From a virus: 31,682 bases of DNA. The position numbers and the translations under genes were made by a program. Location: IMG/VR virus record IMGVR_UViG_3300027489_000013, positions 1 to 31,682 of that record; one strand, written 5' to 3'. Under the pieces are notes generated by a model that did not search any database, was not told the origin of the DNA, and worked only from the letters and a program-made list of their open reading frames with translations. Positions 15,820-21,571 of the stretch are shown piece after piece; the stretch's first letter is position 1; each line of letters starts with the position of its first letter.

Positions 15820-17005
15820 ATGCCAGTGCGAACTGTCTGGATTTTGCAGCGTGCGGAATGTCGCGGTGAAGCCGACATTGCAGACGATTTGCCGAATCGA
15901 TAAAGCTCGTGTTGATGCGTTCTTGGCGAGTGATGGGAAGCCGCCCGAAAGCGTTTCTCCGTCCCCGAATCGAAAAGCAGGCCGGGCGGTCAAAACATCT
16001 TGCCGTAAGCCATGCACAACCTGCAATCAGAAATCAGCACTATCCCGTGCAGTCGATCGAATCGTTTCGCTGAAAAATGCAGCGGTCGATTTCATCCAAG
16101 ACGGAATGGCAGTCGCGACTTCAGAGCAGCAGGCCAAGCGCTCCGCAATCTGTGCCGCGTGTCCGCTCAATAAGGACGGATGGTGTGACGACACAAAAGG
16201 CGGATGCGGGTGCAATTTATCGCTAAAGGTAATGCCTCGGGCGTCGTATTGCCCGCTCGGTAAGTGGTCGGCGTATCGGGAGGACTACAGACCGCTGGTG
16301 AATCCGACGCGAAGCCTGATGTTTCACCTTTACCCGCTGAAGGGCAAGGAGTGGAACTGGCACTGGCACATTGAGCAGATTCGAAAGCATCAAGACAAGT
16401 TTAACGGCAAAATCGTAATCGGCGTTGGCGTCGATAAAAACACGGCAACCATCGAGGAAGTGCAGGCGTTGTTTGATGGCATCCGCGTTGACCATTGGTT
16501 GCGAGCCGACAACAACAAAATGGCCGAAACACTCACGCACGTCGAAATGCTGAGCTTGTTGAACACAGACGATCCGAACGCCATCATCTTCCGGGCACAT
16601 TCGAAGGGCGTTACGAAATCACGAGACGCTGTTGAGCAGAAGTGGGCGGAGATAATGTGGACGGCGAACATGGATTTGCCGGCGGTTGAGGACGCATTGG
16701 CAAGCCACGGTGTTGCCTGTTGCCTGCGAAGCCAAACGCCCCTTGTTAAGAAAAAGCCGGACGGATGGTTTCCAGCGGGTTCATTTTACTGGATGCGAGC
16801 GAAGCAGGTATTTGAACGCGACTGGCAGACAAAGGAGAACAATCGATGGTGGGTTGAGTTTGTTCCGTCGCACTTGTTTAGCCTGACGGAGTCAGCCTGC
16901 ATCTTCCACGACTTAGTTCCGTCATCCGTTTTGAATCACGGTTATTTCACAGAACATGTCGATGATGAATGGAAAGCGTGGAAATATGCCCGAGGCATCG
17001 AGTAG
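15812..17005 (+). CDS. Cys-cluster plus glycosyltransferase-like protein
   Basis: A 397-residue protein starting at GTG 15812, overlapping the previous gene by 8 bp. Residues 1-72 have scattered Cys (C4, C6, C12, C27, then CRKPCTTC). A zinc-ribbon-like block follows at 114-152: CAACPLN, WCDD, GGCGCNLSLK and CPLGKW, a pattern seen in phage-associated glycan-modifying proteins. From about 165 the sequence looks like a glycosyltransferase domain: SLMFHLYPLKGKEWNWHWHI, GKIVIGVGVD, then NAIIFRAHSKGVTKS, 'W.EIMW', and PDGWFPAGSFYWMRAKQVF. The 'aHtKGvt' element followed by a 'G.fyw.r' element recalls rhamnan-synthesis F-type glycosyltransferases. It begins a cassette with the glycosyltransferase at 17567 and the methyltransferase at 18255. 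Confidence 0.6.
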   Translation: MSECQCELSGFCSVRNVAVKPTLQTICRIDKARVDAFLASDGKPPESVSPSPNRKAGRAVKTSCRKPCTTCNQKSALSRAVDRIVSLKNAAVDFIQDGMAVATSEQQAKRSAICAACPLNKDGWCDDTKGGCGCNLSLKVMPRASYCPLGKWSAYREDYRPLVNPTRSLMFHLYPLKGKEWNWHWHIEQIRKHQDKFNGKIVIGVGVDKNTATIEEVQALFDGIRVDHWLRADNNKMAETLTHVEMLSLLNTDDPNAIIFRAHSKGVTKSRDAVEQKWAEIMWTANMDLPAVEDALASHGVACCLRSQTPLVKKKPDGWFPAGSFYWMRAKQVFERDWQTKENNRWWVEFVPSHLFSLTESACIFHDLVPSSVLNHGYFTEHVDDEWKAWKYARGIE

Positions 17006-17013
17006 AATGGGCA

Positions 17014-17037
17014 CCGCCAGTGCGTCAACACCGGCGG
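17014..17037 (+). other. Hairpin in the leader of a free-standing HNH-type gene
   Basis: The arms CCGCCAGTG (17014-17022) and CACCGGCGG (17029-17037) pair over 9 bp with a single A-C mismatch, leaving a 6-nt loop CGTCAA. It begins 8 bp after the previous stop and lies 38 bp before the start of the HNH-type gene. There is no T run, so it does not look like a terminator. It may be a structured leader or recognition element travelling with the mobile gene. Confidence 0.5.
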
Positions 17038-17075
17038 CACCACTTCCAGTCACCACTCTATTGAGGAGAGCAGCG

Positions 17076-17570
17076 ATGGCAAGGCTAATTAAAGCAGCAG
17101 GACGCCCGCGAGGAAAGCAAGAACGGCACGGGCGTCGCGGATCACCGGAATACATGGTCTGGATGGACATGAAGCGACGGTGCTACCAACCTCACCGAAA
17201 GGAATATGTGTTCTACGGTGCGCGCGGAATAGTTATGTGTGACAGTTGGAAATCATCCTTCGTTGCGTTTTTTGAAGACATGGGTGAGCGACCGTCGCCA
17301 AAGCATCAGATAGATCGCGTTGATGTAAACGGAAATTACTGCAAAGAAAACTGTCGGTGGGCTACTCCGATGGAGAACTCAAATAACAAGCGCAATAATG
17401 TTATCCTTACGCTGAACGGAAGATCAATGACCATATCGCAATGGGCACGCGAAATGAACGTGTTCAAAATGACTTTGGTTAAGCGTAAAAACAGAGGATG
17501 GACGGACGAAGAAATTCTTACGAAGCCGCTTAAAAACGTCGGGCGCACATGGTCGGGAAAACATCAATGA
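17076..17570 (+). CDS. Free-standing HNH/homing-endonuclease-like protein
   Basis: A 164-residue basic protein. ATG 17076 is chosen because GAGGAG lies 8-13 nt upstream; the 40 earlier in-frame residues from 16956 overlap the previous gene and look non-coding. The body has the common mobile HNH pattern: SPEYMVWMDMKRRCYQP, YGARGIVMCDSW, 'SFVAFFEDMGERPS', then IDRVDVNGNYCKENCRWATP (metal-binding D-R-D...N-C-R-W) and NSNNKRNN. The C-terminal end looks like a DNA-binding helix-turn-helix (MTISQWAREMNVFKMTLVKR, then GWTDEEIL). It interrupts an otherwise continuous glycosylation cassette, as expected for a selfish insertion, and ends in an ATGA overlap with the next gene. Confidence 0.75.
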   Translation: MARLIKAAGRPRGKQERHGRRGSPEYMVWMDMKRRCYQPHRKEYVFYGARGIVMCDSWKSSFVAFFEDMGERPSPKHQIDRVDVNGNYCKENCRWATPMENSNNKRNNVILTLNGRSMTISQWAREMNVFKMTLVKRKNRGWTDEEILTKPLKNVGRTWSGKHQ

Positions 17571-18274
17571 CACCCGTCTACGTAAACACATTCAACAGAC
17601 TCACAACGACGCGCAAACTCTGCGAACAGATCGCAGCACTAGACAACGCTGTTCCAATTATTCTAGACAATTGCAGCACATGGGAGCCCTTGCTGGAGTG
17701 GTACGAGTCGTGCACGTTTGAAGTCGTGCGACTTACGGAAAATCTTGGCCATCACGCTCCGTGGAGCTCTGGTATAGTCGACAGGCCCAACGGTGGCTTT
17801 TACTGCGTCACAGACTGCGATCTCGATTTGGAAGGCGTGCCAGCCGATCTGATGCAGGTGCTCGCGTTTCCAATGACATGGCGACGAATGCCGGGCGTCG
17901 TGAAATCAGGAGTTGCCCTGCGAATTGATGACTTGCCGCCGTGGCAAGTGCAGGTCAGGGAATGGGAATCGCGATTTTGGCGGCATAGTATCGCCGGAAG
18001 CTATTACGCAGCTCCAATCGACACGACGCTGGCAATGTATGGAGCGACGACGCCGCACAGAACCGCAACAAAGGTCGCTGGCGTGCGGTCCGTCCGGGTC
18101 GGTGGTCAGTACACGGCAAGGCATGTTCCCTGGTATCTGGATCCGACGAATCTGGATGAAGAGAACGCGAACTATTTCGCAACGGCGAACGACAGCAACT
18201 CATGGCGGCCGGACGGCGATAAGCTCACGTCACGTTTTTGCGTAGGAGCACGACATGCACCCCGGCGCGTTTGA
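17567..18274 (+). CDS. Family 2-like glycosyltransferase
   Basis: A 235-residue protein. ATG 17567 overlaps the preceding TGA, so it is chosen over ATG 17549. The GT-A pattern is visible: PVYVNTFNRLTTTRKLCEQI, IILDNCSTWEPLLEWYE, VRLTENLGHHAPWSSGI, then FYCVTDCDLDLEGVP with the metal/nucleotide DxD (D83-C-D-L-D87), and later WESRFWRHSI and WYLDPTNLDEENANYFA. It would transfer a sugar from a nucleotide donor. Targets could be virion protein, host envelope glycan or phage DNA. The last 20 bp overlap the methyltransferase start, so the two are translated together. Confidence 0.78.
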   Translation: MTPVYVNTFNRLTTTRKLCEQIAALDNAVPIILDNCSTWEPLLEWYESCTFEVVRLTENLGHHAPWSSGIVDRPNGGFYCVTDCDLDLEGVPADLMQVLAFPMTWRRMPGVVKSGVALRIDDLPPWQVQVREWESRFWRHSIAGSYYAAPIDTTLAMYGATTPHRTATKVAGVRSVRVGGQYTARHVPWYLDPTNLDEENANYFATANDSNSWRPDGDKLTSRFCVGARHAPRRV

Positions 18275-18770
18275 GTTCATCGGCAGACATGCAACGCATG
18301 ACGCAATTTCGGTTGTTGAAATAGGCAGTCGCGACATCAACGGATCTGTCAGAGCACACTTTCCCGGAGCAGATTACATAGGTCTAGATCTCATTGCAGG
18401 CCCGGCAGTCGACGTTGTCTGCGATGCTTTGGACTACGAGCCACCGCAAAAGGTTGACATTGTCGTTATTGCGGAAGTGCTTGAGCATTGCATAACGTGG
18501 GACTCGCTGATTTTCCACGCTGCAGGCTGGCTGAAGCCGGGCGGCAAAATCCTCATCACTTGCGCTGGTCCCGGCCGAGAACCACACTCCGCAATCGATG
18601 GAGGCGACCTGCATCCGGACGAACACTACGGAAACATCAGCCAGGACGAACTGGCAGAGGAACTGAGGTTTGCTGGGTTCGATCGAATCGAGGTGAGCGG
18701 GAACGAATACTGGAAGGATACTTACGCGGTTGCGTGGAAGCATGGTTACGGCCCGGAGTCGAGTGGATAA
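18255..18770 (+). CDS. SAM-dependent class I methyltransferase
   Basis: A 171-residue protein starting at ATG 18255 with TAGGAG 6 nt upstream. It has clear Rossmann methyltransferase motifs: motif I SVVEIGSRDINGS (19-31), the acidic DYIGLDL (40-46), motif IV DIVVIAEVLEH (68-78) and GWLKPGGKILITCAGP (91-106), then DELAEELRFAGF. The VLEH and LKPGG signatures are those of the Methyltransf_11-type small-molecule or sugar methyltransferases common in glycan clusters, not DNA methylases. Overlap with the glycosyltransferase suggests it methylates the transferred sugar. It is the last late gene before the terminator. Confidence 0.82.
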   Translation: MHPGAFEFIGRHATHDAISVVEIGSRDINGSVRAHFPGADYIGLDLIAGPAVDVVCDALDYEPPQKVDIVVIAEVLEHCITWDSLIFHAAGWLKPGGKILITCAGPGREPHSAIDGGDLHPDEHYGNISQDELAEELRFAGFDRIEVSGNEYWKDTYAVAWKHGYGPESSG

Positions 18771-18784
18771 ATAACGCGACTCAA

Positions 18785-18835
18785 AAACGCAGTCTGGGAA
18801 GGGCTATCCTCGATCGGGGATAGCCCGCTGCGTTT
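18785..18835. terminator. Bidirectional terminator between late and integrase clusters
   Basis: Two nested stems: AAACGCAG (18785-18792) with CTGCGTTT (18828-18835), and GGGCTATCC (18801-18809) with GGATAGCCC (18818-18826). On the minus strand the structure is followed by TTTTT (complement of 18783-18787), and on the plus strand by TTT. It sits between the end of the plus-strand late operon (18770) and the end of the minus-strand cluster (18844), so it serves both. Confidence 0.82.
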
Positions 18836-18843
18836 GATGACAG

Positions 18844-19029
18844 TTACTTCCCGCCACAAACCGTGCAACGGAACCCCGGCGTGAAAATCCACCGAACAGG
18901 AAGCCACAGCCCCAACGTCAGCAAGACCATGAACAAGTCTCCGCACCCCATTGCGGTAACGTTCCGTTCAAACTTCGTGACACGCCGGCATCGTCCGCAA
19001 TGCTTTGACTTGATTGCAGTACGTTGCAT
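18844..19029 (-). CDS. Small LITAF-like zinc/membrane protein
   Basis: A 61-residue protein on the minus strand. ATG 19029 overlaps the upstream TGA (TGATG) and has AAGGGG upstream; GTG 19053 would give 69 residues. It has two CxxC knuckles separated by a hydrophobic stretch: KHCGRCRRVTKFERN, then CGDLFMVLLTLGLWLPVRWIF, then FRCTVCGGK. A zinc site built from two knuckles that brackets a membrane-embedding helix is the topology of LITAF-type domains. The role in a phage is unknown. It is downstream of the recombinase in the only minus-strand cluster, so it may be expressed in the prophage state. Confidence 0.6.
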   Translation of the reverse strand: MQRTAIKSKHCGRCRRVTKFERNVTAMGCGDLFMVLLTLGLWLPVRWIFTPGFRCTVCGGK

Positions 19030-19124
19030 CACCCACACCCCTTCATCACCCACATCAGCAGCAGAATCGGGCCTGCGAAAATGCAGGCTTTGAGATCACG
19101 GGCGATTCGGCGGGACGGGTTCAT
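19029..19124 (-). CDS. 31-residue membrane peptide
   Basis: The minus-strand ORF reads MNPSRRIARDLKA followed by a hydrophobic helix (CIFAGPILLLMWVM) and KGCG. The arginine-rich N-terminus suggests an inward N-terminal end. Its TGA overlaps the ATG of the zinc/membrane protein. It starts 40 bp after the recombinase stop, with no good Shine-Dalgarno sequence (upstream is pyrimidine-rich), so translation would depend on coupling or be weak. No family is recognised. Confidence 0.35.
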   Translation of the reverse strand: MNPSRRIARDLKACIFAGPILLLMWVMKGCG

Positions 19125-19164
19125 GGGGGAGAGGATTGACGCGGACGGGCGAAATGTCAAATGA

Positions 19165-20031
19165 CTAGCCCGCCGCGAGCCGTTCGGCGGTCATGCTGAC
19201 CAGCCCCTGTGCGGACGGGTCAAGACGGCGATAAGCTGACAAAAGACTGTCTTCTGACGACTGAGCAGCCCCGAACGATTGCGGAACTCTGACGCGATCC
19301 ATTGCAGCCGTCAGGATTTCCAAGGCCGGGACATAATGATCCCGCGTGCCTAATCCGTGCCCGTGCAAAAGTGCCCCGGCATCTGATGACACTTTGCTCC
19401 ATTCGGTAATACCTCGGTCTCTGATCTGGCTCGGAAGGATTCTCGGAATCTTGGCGATGGTGCAAACTCTGTCCAGTTCGCCCCTGACGATGACCTGCGC
19501 GTGATCGTTGCTCAACTTGTAAGGAAGCTTTACAGGTTCGAGCCATTTGCGGAGCCACGGTGGAACTGGGATGCGGTGACGGTGGCCAGTCTTCTGAGCT
19601 GCCCATGTGATCGAACGGCAGTCAGGGACGGCGGAAAGTTGCAGTTTGATTGCGTCCTCAAGCCTGGCACAGGTCCAATACATCAGCACAACCAATTGGC
19701 AGCTCCACGGGGCGAGCCACGGCCAACAGGCATCGATGTCAGAGATTTCGCAAGGCTTCGGATCGGGCTTCGGCTTCTTTACCGTGTTGAGCAGCACGCA
19801 GCCACCAGCGTCAATCACGATCGTTCTCACGTCCTTCACGATGCCCCTGATTGATGACTCTGGAATCTTCTCCGCACGAGCCGCACTCACAAACTGTTCG
19901 ACGTGGGCCTGAGTGATGGTCTGAACGTCCAGATTCCCGATTAGCTTGGCAAATCGTCGGCAGTTGCTGAGCGGTGTTTTTGCAATGCTCTTTCGGTGGC
20001 AGTATTCGGTGGCATGTTCAACGATGTTCAT
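19165..20031 (-). CDS. Tyrosine recombinase (candidate integrase)
   Basis: A 288-residue protein from ATG 20031; an in-frame GTG at 20085 would add 18 residues but lies beyond a palindrome in the leader. The N-terminal half is a SAM-like core-binding domain (IVEHATEYCHRKSI, 'QTITQAHVEQFVSAARAEK'). Catalytic residues can be placed as R123 (TCARLEDAIKL), K147 (AAQKTGHRHRIPV), R204 (LPSQIRDRG), His223 or 225 (LLHGHGLGT) and nucleophile Y233 (RDHYVP). In box II the usual His of HxxR is Ser (S-Q-I-R), a tolerated change in some members. A tail of about 50 residues follows the Tyr. It is divergent from the rest of the genome in orientation and lies next to a tRNA gene, a classic attachment target. 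It is probably the integrase. Confidence 0.8.
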   Translation of the reverse strand: MNIVEHATEYCHRKSIAKTPLSNCRRFAKLIGNLDVQTITQAHVEQFVSAARAEKIPESSIRGIVKDVRTIVIDAGGCVLLNTVKKPKPDPKPCEISDIDACWPWLAPWSCQLVVLMYWTCARLEDAIKLQLSAVPDCRSITWAAQKTGHRHRIPVPPWLRKWLEPVKLPYKLSNDHAQVIVRGELDRVCTIAKIPRILPSQIRDRGITEWSKVSSDAGALLHGHGLGTRDHYVPALEILTAAMDRVRVPQSFGAAQSSEDSLLSAYRRLDPSAQGLVSMTAERLAAG

Positions 20032-20032
20032 A

Positions 20033-20078
20033 GTACGTTCCAGTGATGTGAATCCATTCACTGGCGGGCGGGTACGTT
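20033..20078. promoter_or_regulatory. Palindrome and direct repeats in the recombinase leader
   Basis: The near-continuous palindrome GTGAAT-CC-ATTCAC (20048-20061) is nested in the arms CCAGTGA (20040-20046) and TCACTGG (20058-20064). It is flanked by two copies of GTACGTT (20033-20039 and 20072-20078). It sits 17-30 bases upstream of the recombinase ATG on the minus strand. It could be an operator or a recombinase arm-binding site. The remaining sequence up to the tRNA (20079-20232) contains no ORF I believe and only a weak GATCC/GGATC inverted repeat at 20161-20180. Confidence 0.4.
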
Positions 20079-20232
20079 GTAGCACCCTAAAATCGGTTTT
20101 ATTGATTAGGAAAGAGCAGCGTTTTTTGCGGGGTGTTTCCTACTTGTGGATGGCTAGCGCGATCCTCTCCAGGGGGGATCGTCGCCCCTACTTCAGGAGC
20201 TAGTGCGAAACTGTCGAAAACATTGGGTAAAA

Positions 20233-20317
20233 GCTCGCCTGGTGGAATTGGCAGACACGCATGATTCAGGTTCATGTGCCTGTAATGGGCTTGGGAGTTC
20301 GACTCTCCCGGCGAGCA
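20233..20317 (+). tRNA. tRNA-Leu(CAG)
   Basis: An 85-nt class II tRNA. The acceptor stem GCTCGCC (20233-20239) pairs with GGCGAGC (20310-20316), with discriminator A at 20317. The D-arm contains GGTGGAATTGGCAGACAC, and the anticodon arm is CATGA-TTCAGGT-TCATG giving anticodon CAG. A long variable arm (TGCCTGTAATGGGCTT) and the T-arm GGGAG-TTCGACT-CTCCC complete it. The 3' CCA is not encoded. Everything needed for function is present. It may supplement CUG decoding during lytic growth, or be a tRNA gene associated with the attachment site of the adjacent integrase. Confidence 0.95.
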
Positions 20318-20362
20318 ATAAAGTCTGAGTGTGCTCTTTCTGATTGATTCAAAGTCTGGTCA

Positions 20363-20395
20363 GTCTGAGCGTTCGACCACTCAGGCTTTTATTTT
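20363..20395 (+). terminator. Rho-independent terminator after tRNA-Leu
   Basis: The stem GTCTGAG (20363-20369) pairs with CTCAGGC (20380-20386), 7 bp with one G-U pair and a 10-nt loop. It is followed by TTTTATTTT (20387-20395). It ends the tRNA transcript immediately before, and slightly overlapping, the -35 box of the repressor promoter. Confidence 0.75.
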
Positions 20396-20421
20396 GACAA
20401 ATGTATTCCAATCAGTATACT
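20394..20421 (+). promoter_or_regulatory. Sigma70 promoter of the repressor, with operator in the spacer
   Basis: A perfect -35 TTGACA (20394-20399), 16-bp spacer, and TATACT -10 (20416-20421). The 16-mer TATTCCAATCAGTATA (20404-20419) lies in the spacer and -10. It matches, 14 of 16, the reverse complement of the palindrome at 20717-20732, so it is a candidate operator for autoregulation. Expected transcription start is about 20428, which coincides with an ATG. Confidence 0.75.
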
Positions 20422-20427
20422 CACGGG

Positions 20428-20676
20428 ATGCAAACAGAAATGCTCAACGAAGAACAAGCCAAGGAAAATATTGCGGCCAACGTCCGTCAATTGATGGACG
20501 CGCGCAACATGACTCAGGTTGGCCTGTCAGAAGCTGCCTCGATTAGTCAGGGATTCGTCTCGAAGATCCTGCGCGGCGTAATCATGCCGAACGCGCTGCT
20601 GCTGCACAATGTTGCTGAAGCCCTTGGTGTGTCTACGGATAGGCTTCTTGACTCACCACGACGAAAAGCGTCGTGA
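20428..20676 (+). CDS. XRE/Cro-CI-type HTH repressor
   Basis: An 82-residue DNA-binding protein. ATG 20401 lies upstream of the -10 box and cannot be the start. ATG 20428 coincides with the expected transcript start (possibly leaderless); ATG 20440 would give 78 residues. The HTH_3 domain covers most of the protein: ANVRQLMDARNMTQVGLSEA, ASISQGFVSKILRGVIMPNA (recognition helix SQGFVSKILRG), then LLLHNVAEALGVSTDRLLD. There is no separate dimerisation or LexA-type cleavage domain, so RecA-driven self-cleavage is not expected. It is co-oriented with the early genes. Shared operator-like sequences upstream and downstream suggest control of its own and the early promoter. Confidence 0.85.
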   Translation: MQTEMLNEEQAKENIAANVRQLMDARNMTQVGLSEAASISQGFVSKILRGVIMPNALLLHNVAEALGVSTDRLLDSPRRKAS

Positions 20677-20688
20677 ACAAAATGTTCA
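20674..20688. promoter_or_regulatory. Inverted repeat after the repressor gene
   Basis: TGAACA-AAA-TGTTCA forms a perfect 6-bp inverted repeat with a 3-bp centre, starting at the repressor stop codon. It lies 20 bp upstream of the second promoter. It is a possible second class of operator or an activator site. It does not resemble the TATTCC operators. Confidence 0.4.
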
Positions 20689-20707
20689 AAATTGTTTACA
20701 CTGGATG

Positions 20708-20736
20708 TTGACAGAATATTCCGATTGGAATATCGT
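20708..20736 (+). promoter_or_regulatory. Early promoter with palindromic operator
   Basis: TTGACA (20708-20713), 17-bp spacer, TATCGT (20731-20736). Inside the spacer is the perfect inverted repeat ATATTCC-GATT-GGAATAT (20716-20733), related to the site in the repressor promoter and placed at almost the same distance from the -35 box. It is the likely rightward early promoter repressed by the 20428 gene product. The stretch from here to 20869 shows no believable ORF. Confidence 0.7.
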
Positions 20737-20869
20737 TCCCGCGTTGCTTGGCAACATGAATCTGATTGCGAGTCGAACCGCAAGATGATTCAGGACTAAC
20801 CAGACTTGTCACTGCAGACCGATCCACGGTCGAACTGTCAAGAGATGCTTGATGGTTGGTGACGCAACG

Positions 20870-20892
20870 GAGTAGACGGACGGAGTCTACTC
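20870..20892 (+). other. Hairpin just before an HNH gene
   Basis: A perfect 8-bp stem, GAGTAGAC (20870-20877) and GTCTACTC (20885-20892), with a 7-nt loop. It ends 2 bp before the GGAGG ribosome site of the following HNH gene. There is no T run. It may insulate or expose the ribosome site, or be an operator. Confidence 0.5.
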
Positions 20893-20907
20893 ATGGAGGT
20901 TTGCGGC

Positions 20908-21432
20908 ATGAGTACGCGCGTTTTGCACGATTCGTTCATTGTCACTGATTTACTCAGGCATCGATTCTTTGCAAAGACAATTGAGGCTTCATCCGGCTGT
21001 CTCATTTGGACTGGCGCAGTCCAAAGGCACAGTTACGGCGCTTTCAAAATCGGACATCAAAAGATCGACGCTCATGTCGCATCGTGGCGAATCGCGAACG
21101 GTGGACAACCAGTTCCGCTTGGCCAACTTGTGATGCACAAGTGTGACTGCCGGATGTGCGTCAATCCGCAACATCTGCAACTTGGGACCGTCTCGCAGAA
21201 CATGCTTGACGCTCACAGGGGTGGACGCGGAGAAGACTTCAAGAGCCAGGGCGAGGACCACTACGGCGCTATCTTGACGGATGAAATGGTTCAGCGAATT
21301 AGAGCCGAATACGTGCCGTACAAGCGAAGCTTTAACCAGATGGCTCGCGAGATCGGAGTGAGCGAATCGTGTGTTCGTCTTGCGTACCATAGGAAGTCGT
21401 GGAAGCACATTTCGGTCGGCGAATGTAATTGA
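20908..21432 (+). CDS. HNH homing-type endonuclease with C-terminal HTH
   Basis: A 174-residue protein. ATG 20908 has GGAGG (20895-20899) at 8 nt; ATG 20893 would overlap this ribosome site and is rejected. The nuclease domain is of the HNH_3 type: HRFFAKTIEASSGCLIWTGA, HSYGAFKIGHQKIDAHVASW, LVMHKCDCRMCVNPQHLQLG (His and Cys ligands, Asn), and TVSQNMLDAHRGGRG. The C-terminal 55 residues (AILTDEMVQRIRAEYV, NQMAREIGVSESCVRLAYHR) look like an HTH that would bind the target. This is the I-HmuI-like layout of free-standing phage homing endonucleases. It is the first gene behind the early promoter. Confidence 0.85.
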   Translation: MSTRVLHDSFIVTDLLRHRFFAKTIEASSGCLIWTGAVQRHSYGAFKIGHQKIDAHVASWRIANGGQPVPLGQLVMHKCDCRMCVNPQHLQLGTVSQNMLDAHRGGRGEDFKSQGEDHYGAILTDEMVQRIRAEYVPYKRSFNQMAREIGVSESCVRLAYHRKSWKHISVGECN

Positions 21433-21571
21433 CTGATTGGGCGCGGATCGGCCGCACCCTCATCGAATCAGACTTTGTCACGCAGCCCGAGCAACGGGCG
21501 ACAACTCCACATCGTGGAGCGTGACGCAGATGGAAGCTGCCTCGCAGGGAGGCGGATTAAACGGTAAACGC

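Noticed and set aside
19501-19912. Plus-strand ORFs opposite the integrase gene
   Set aside because: They are antisense shadows of the recombinase, whose catalytic residues are clear on the minus strand.
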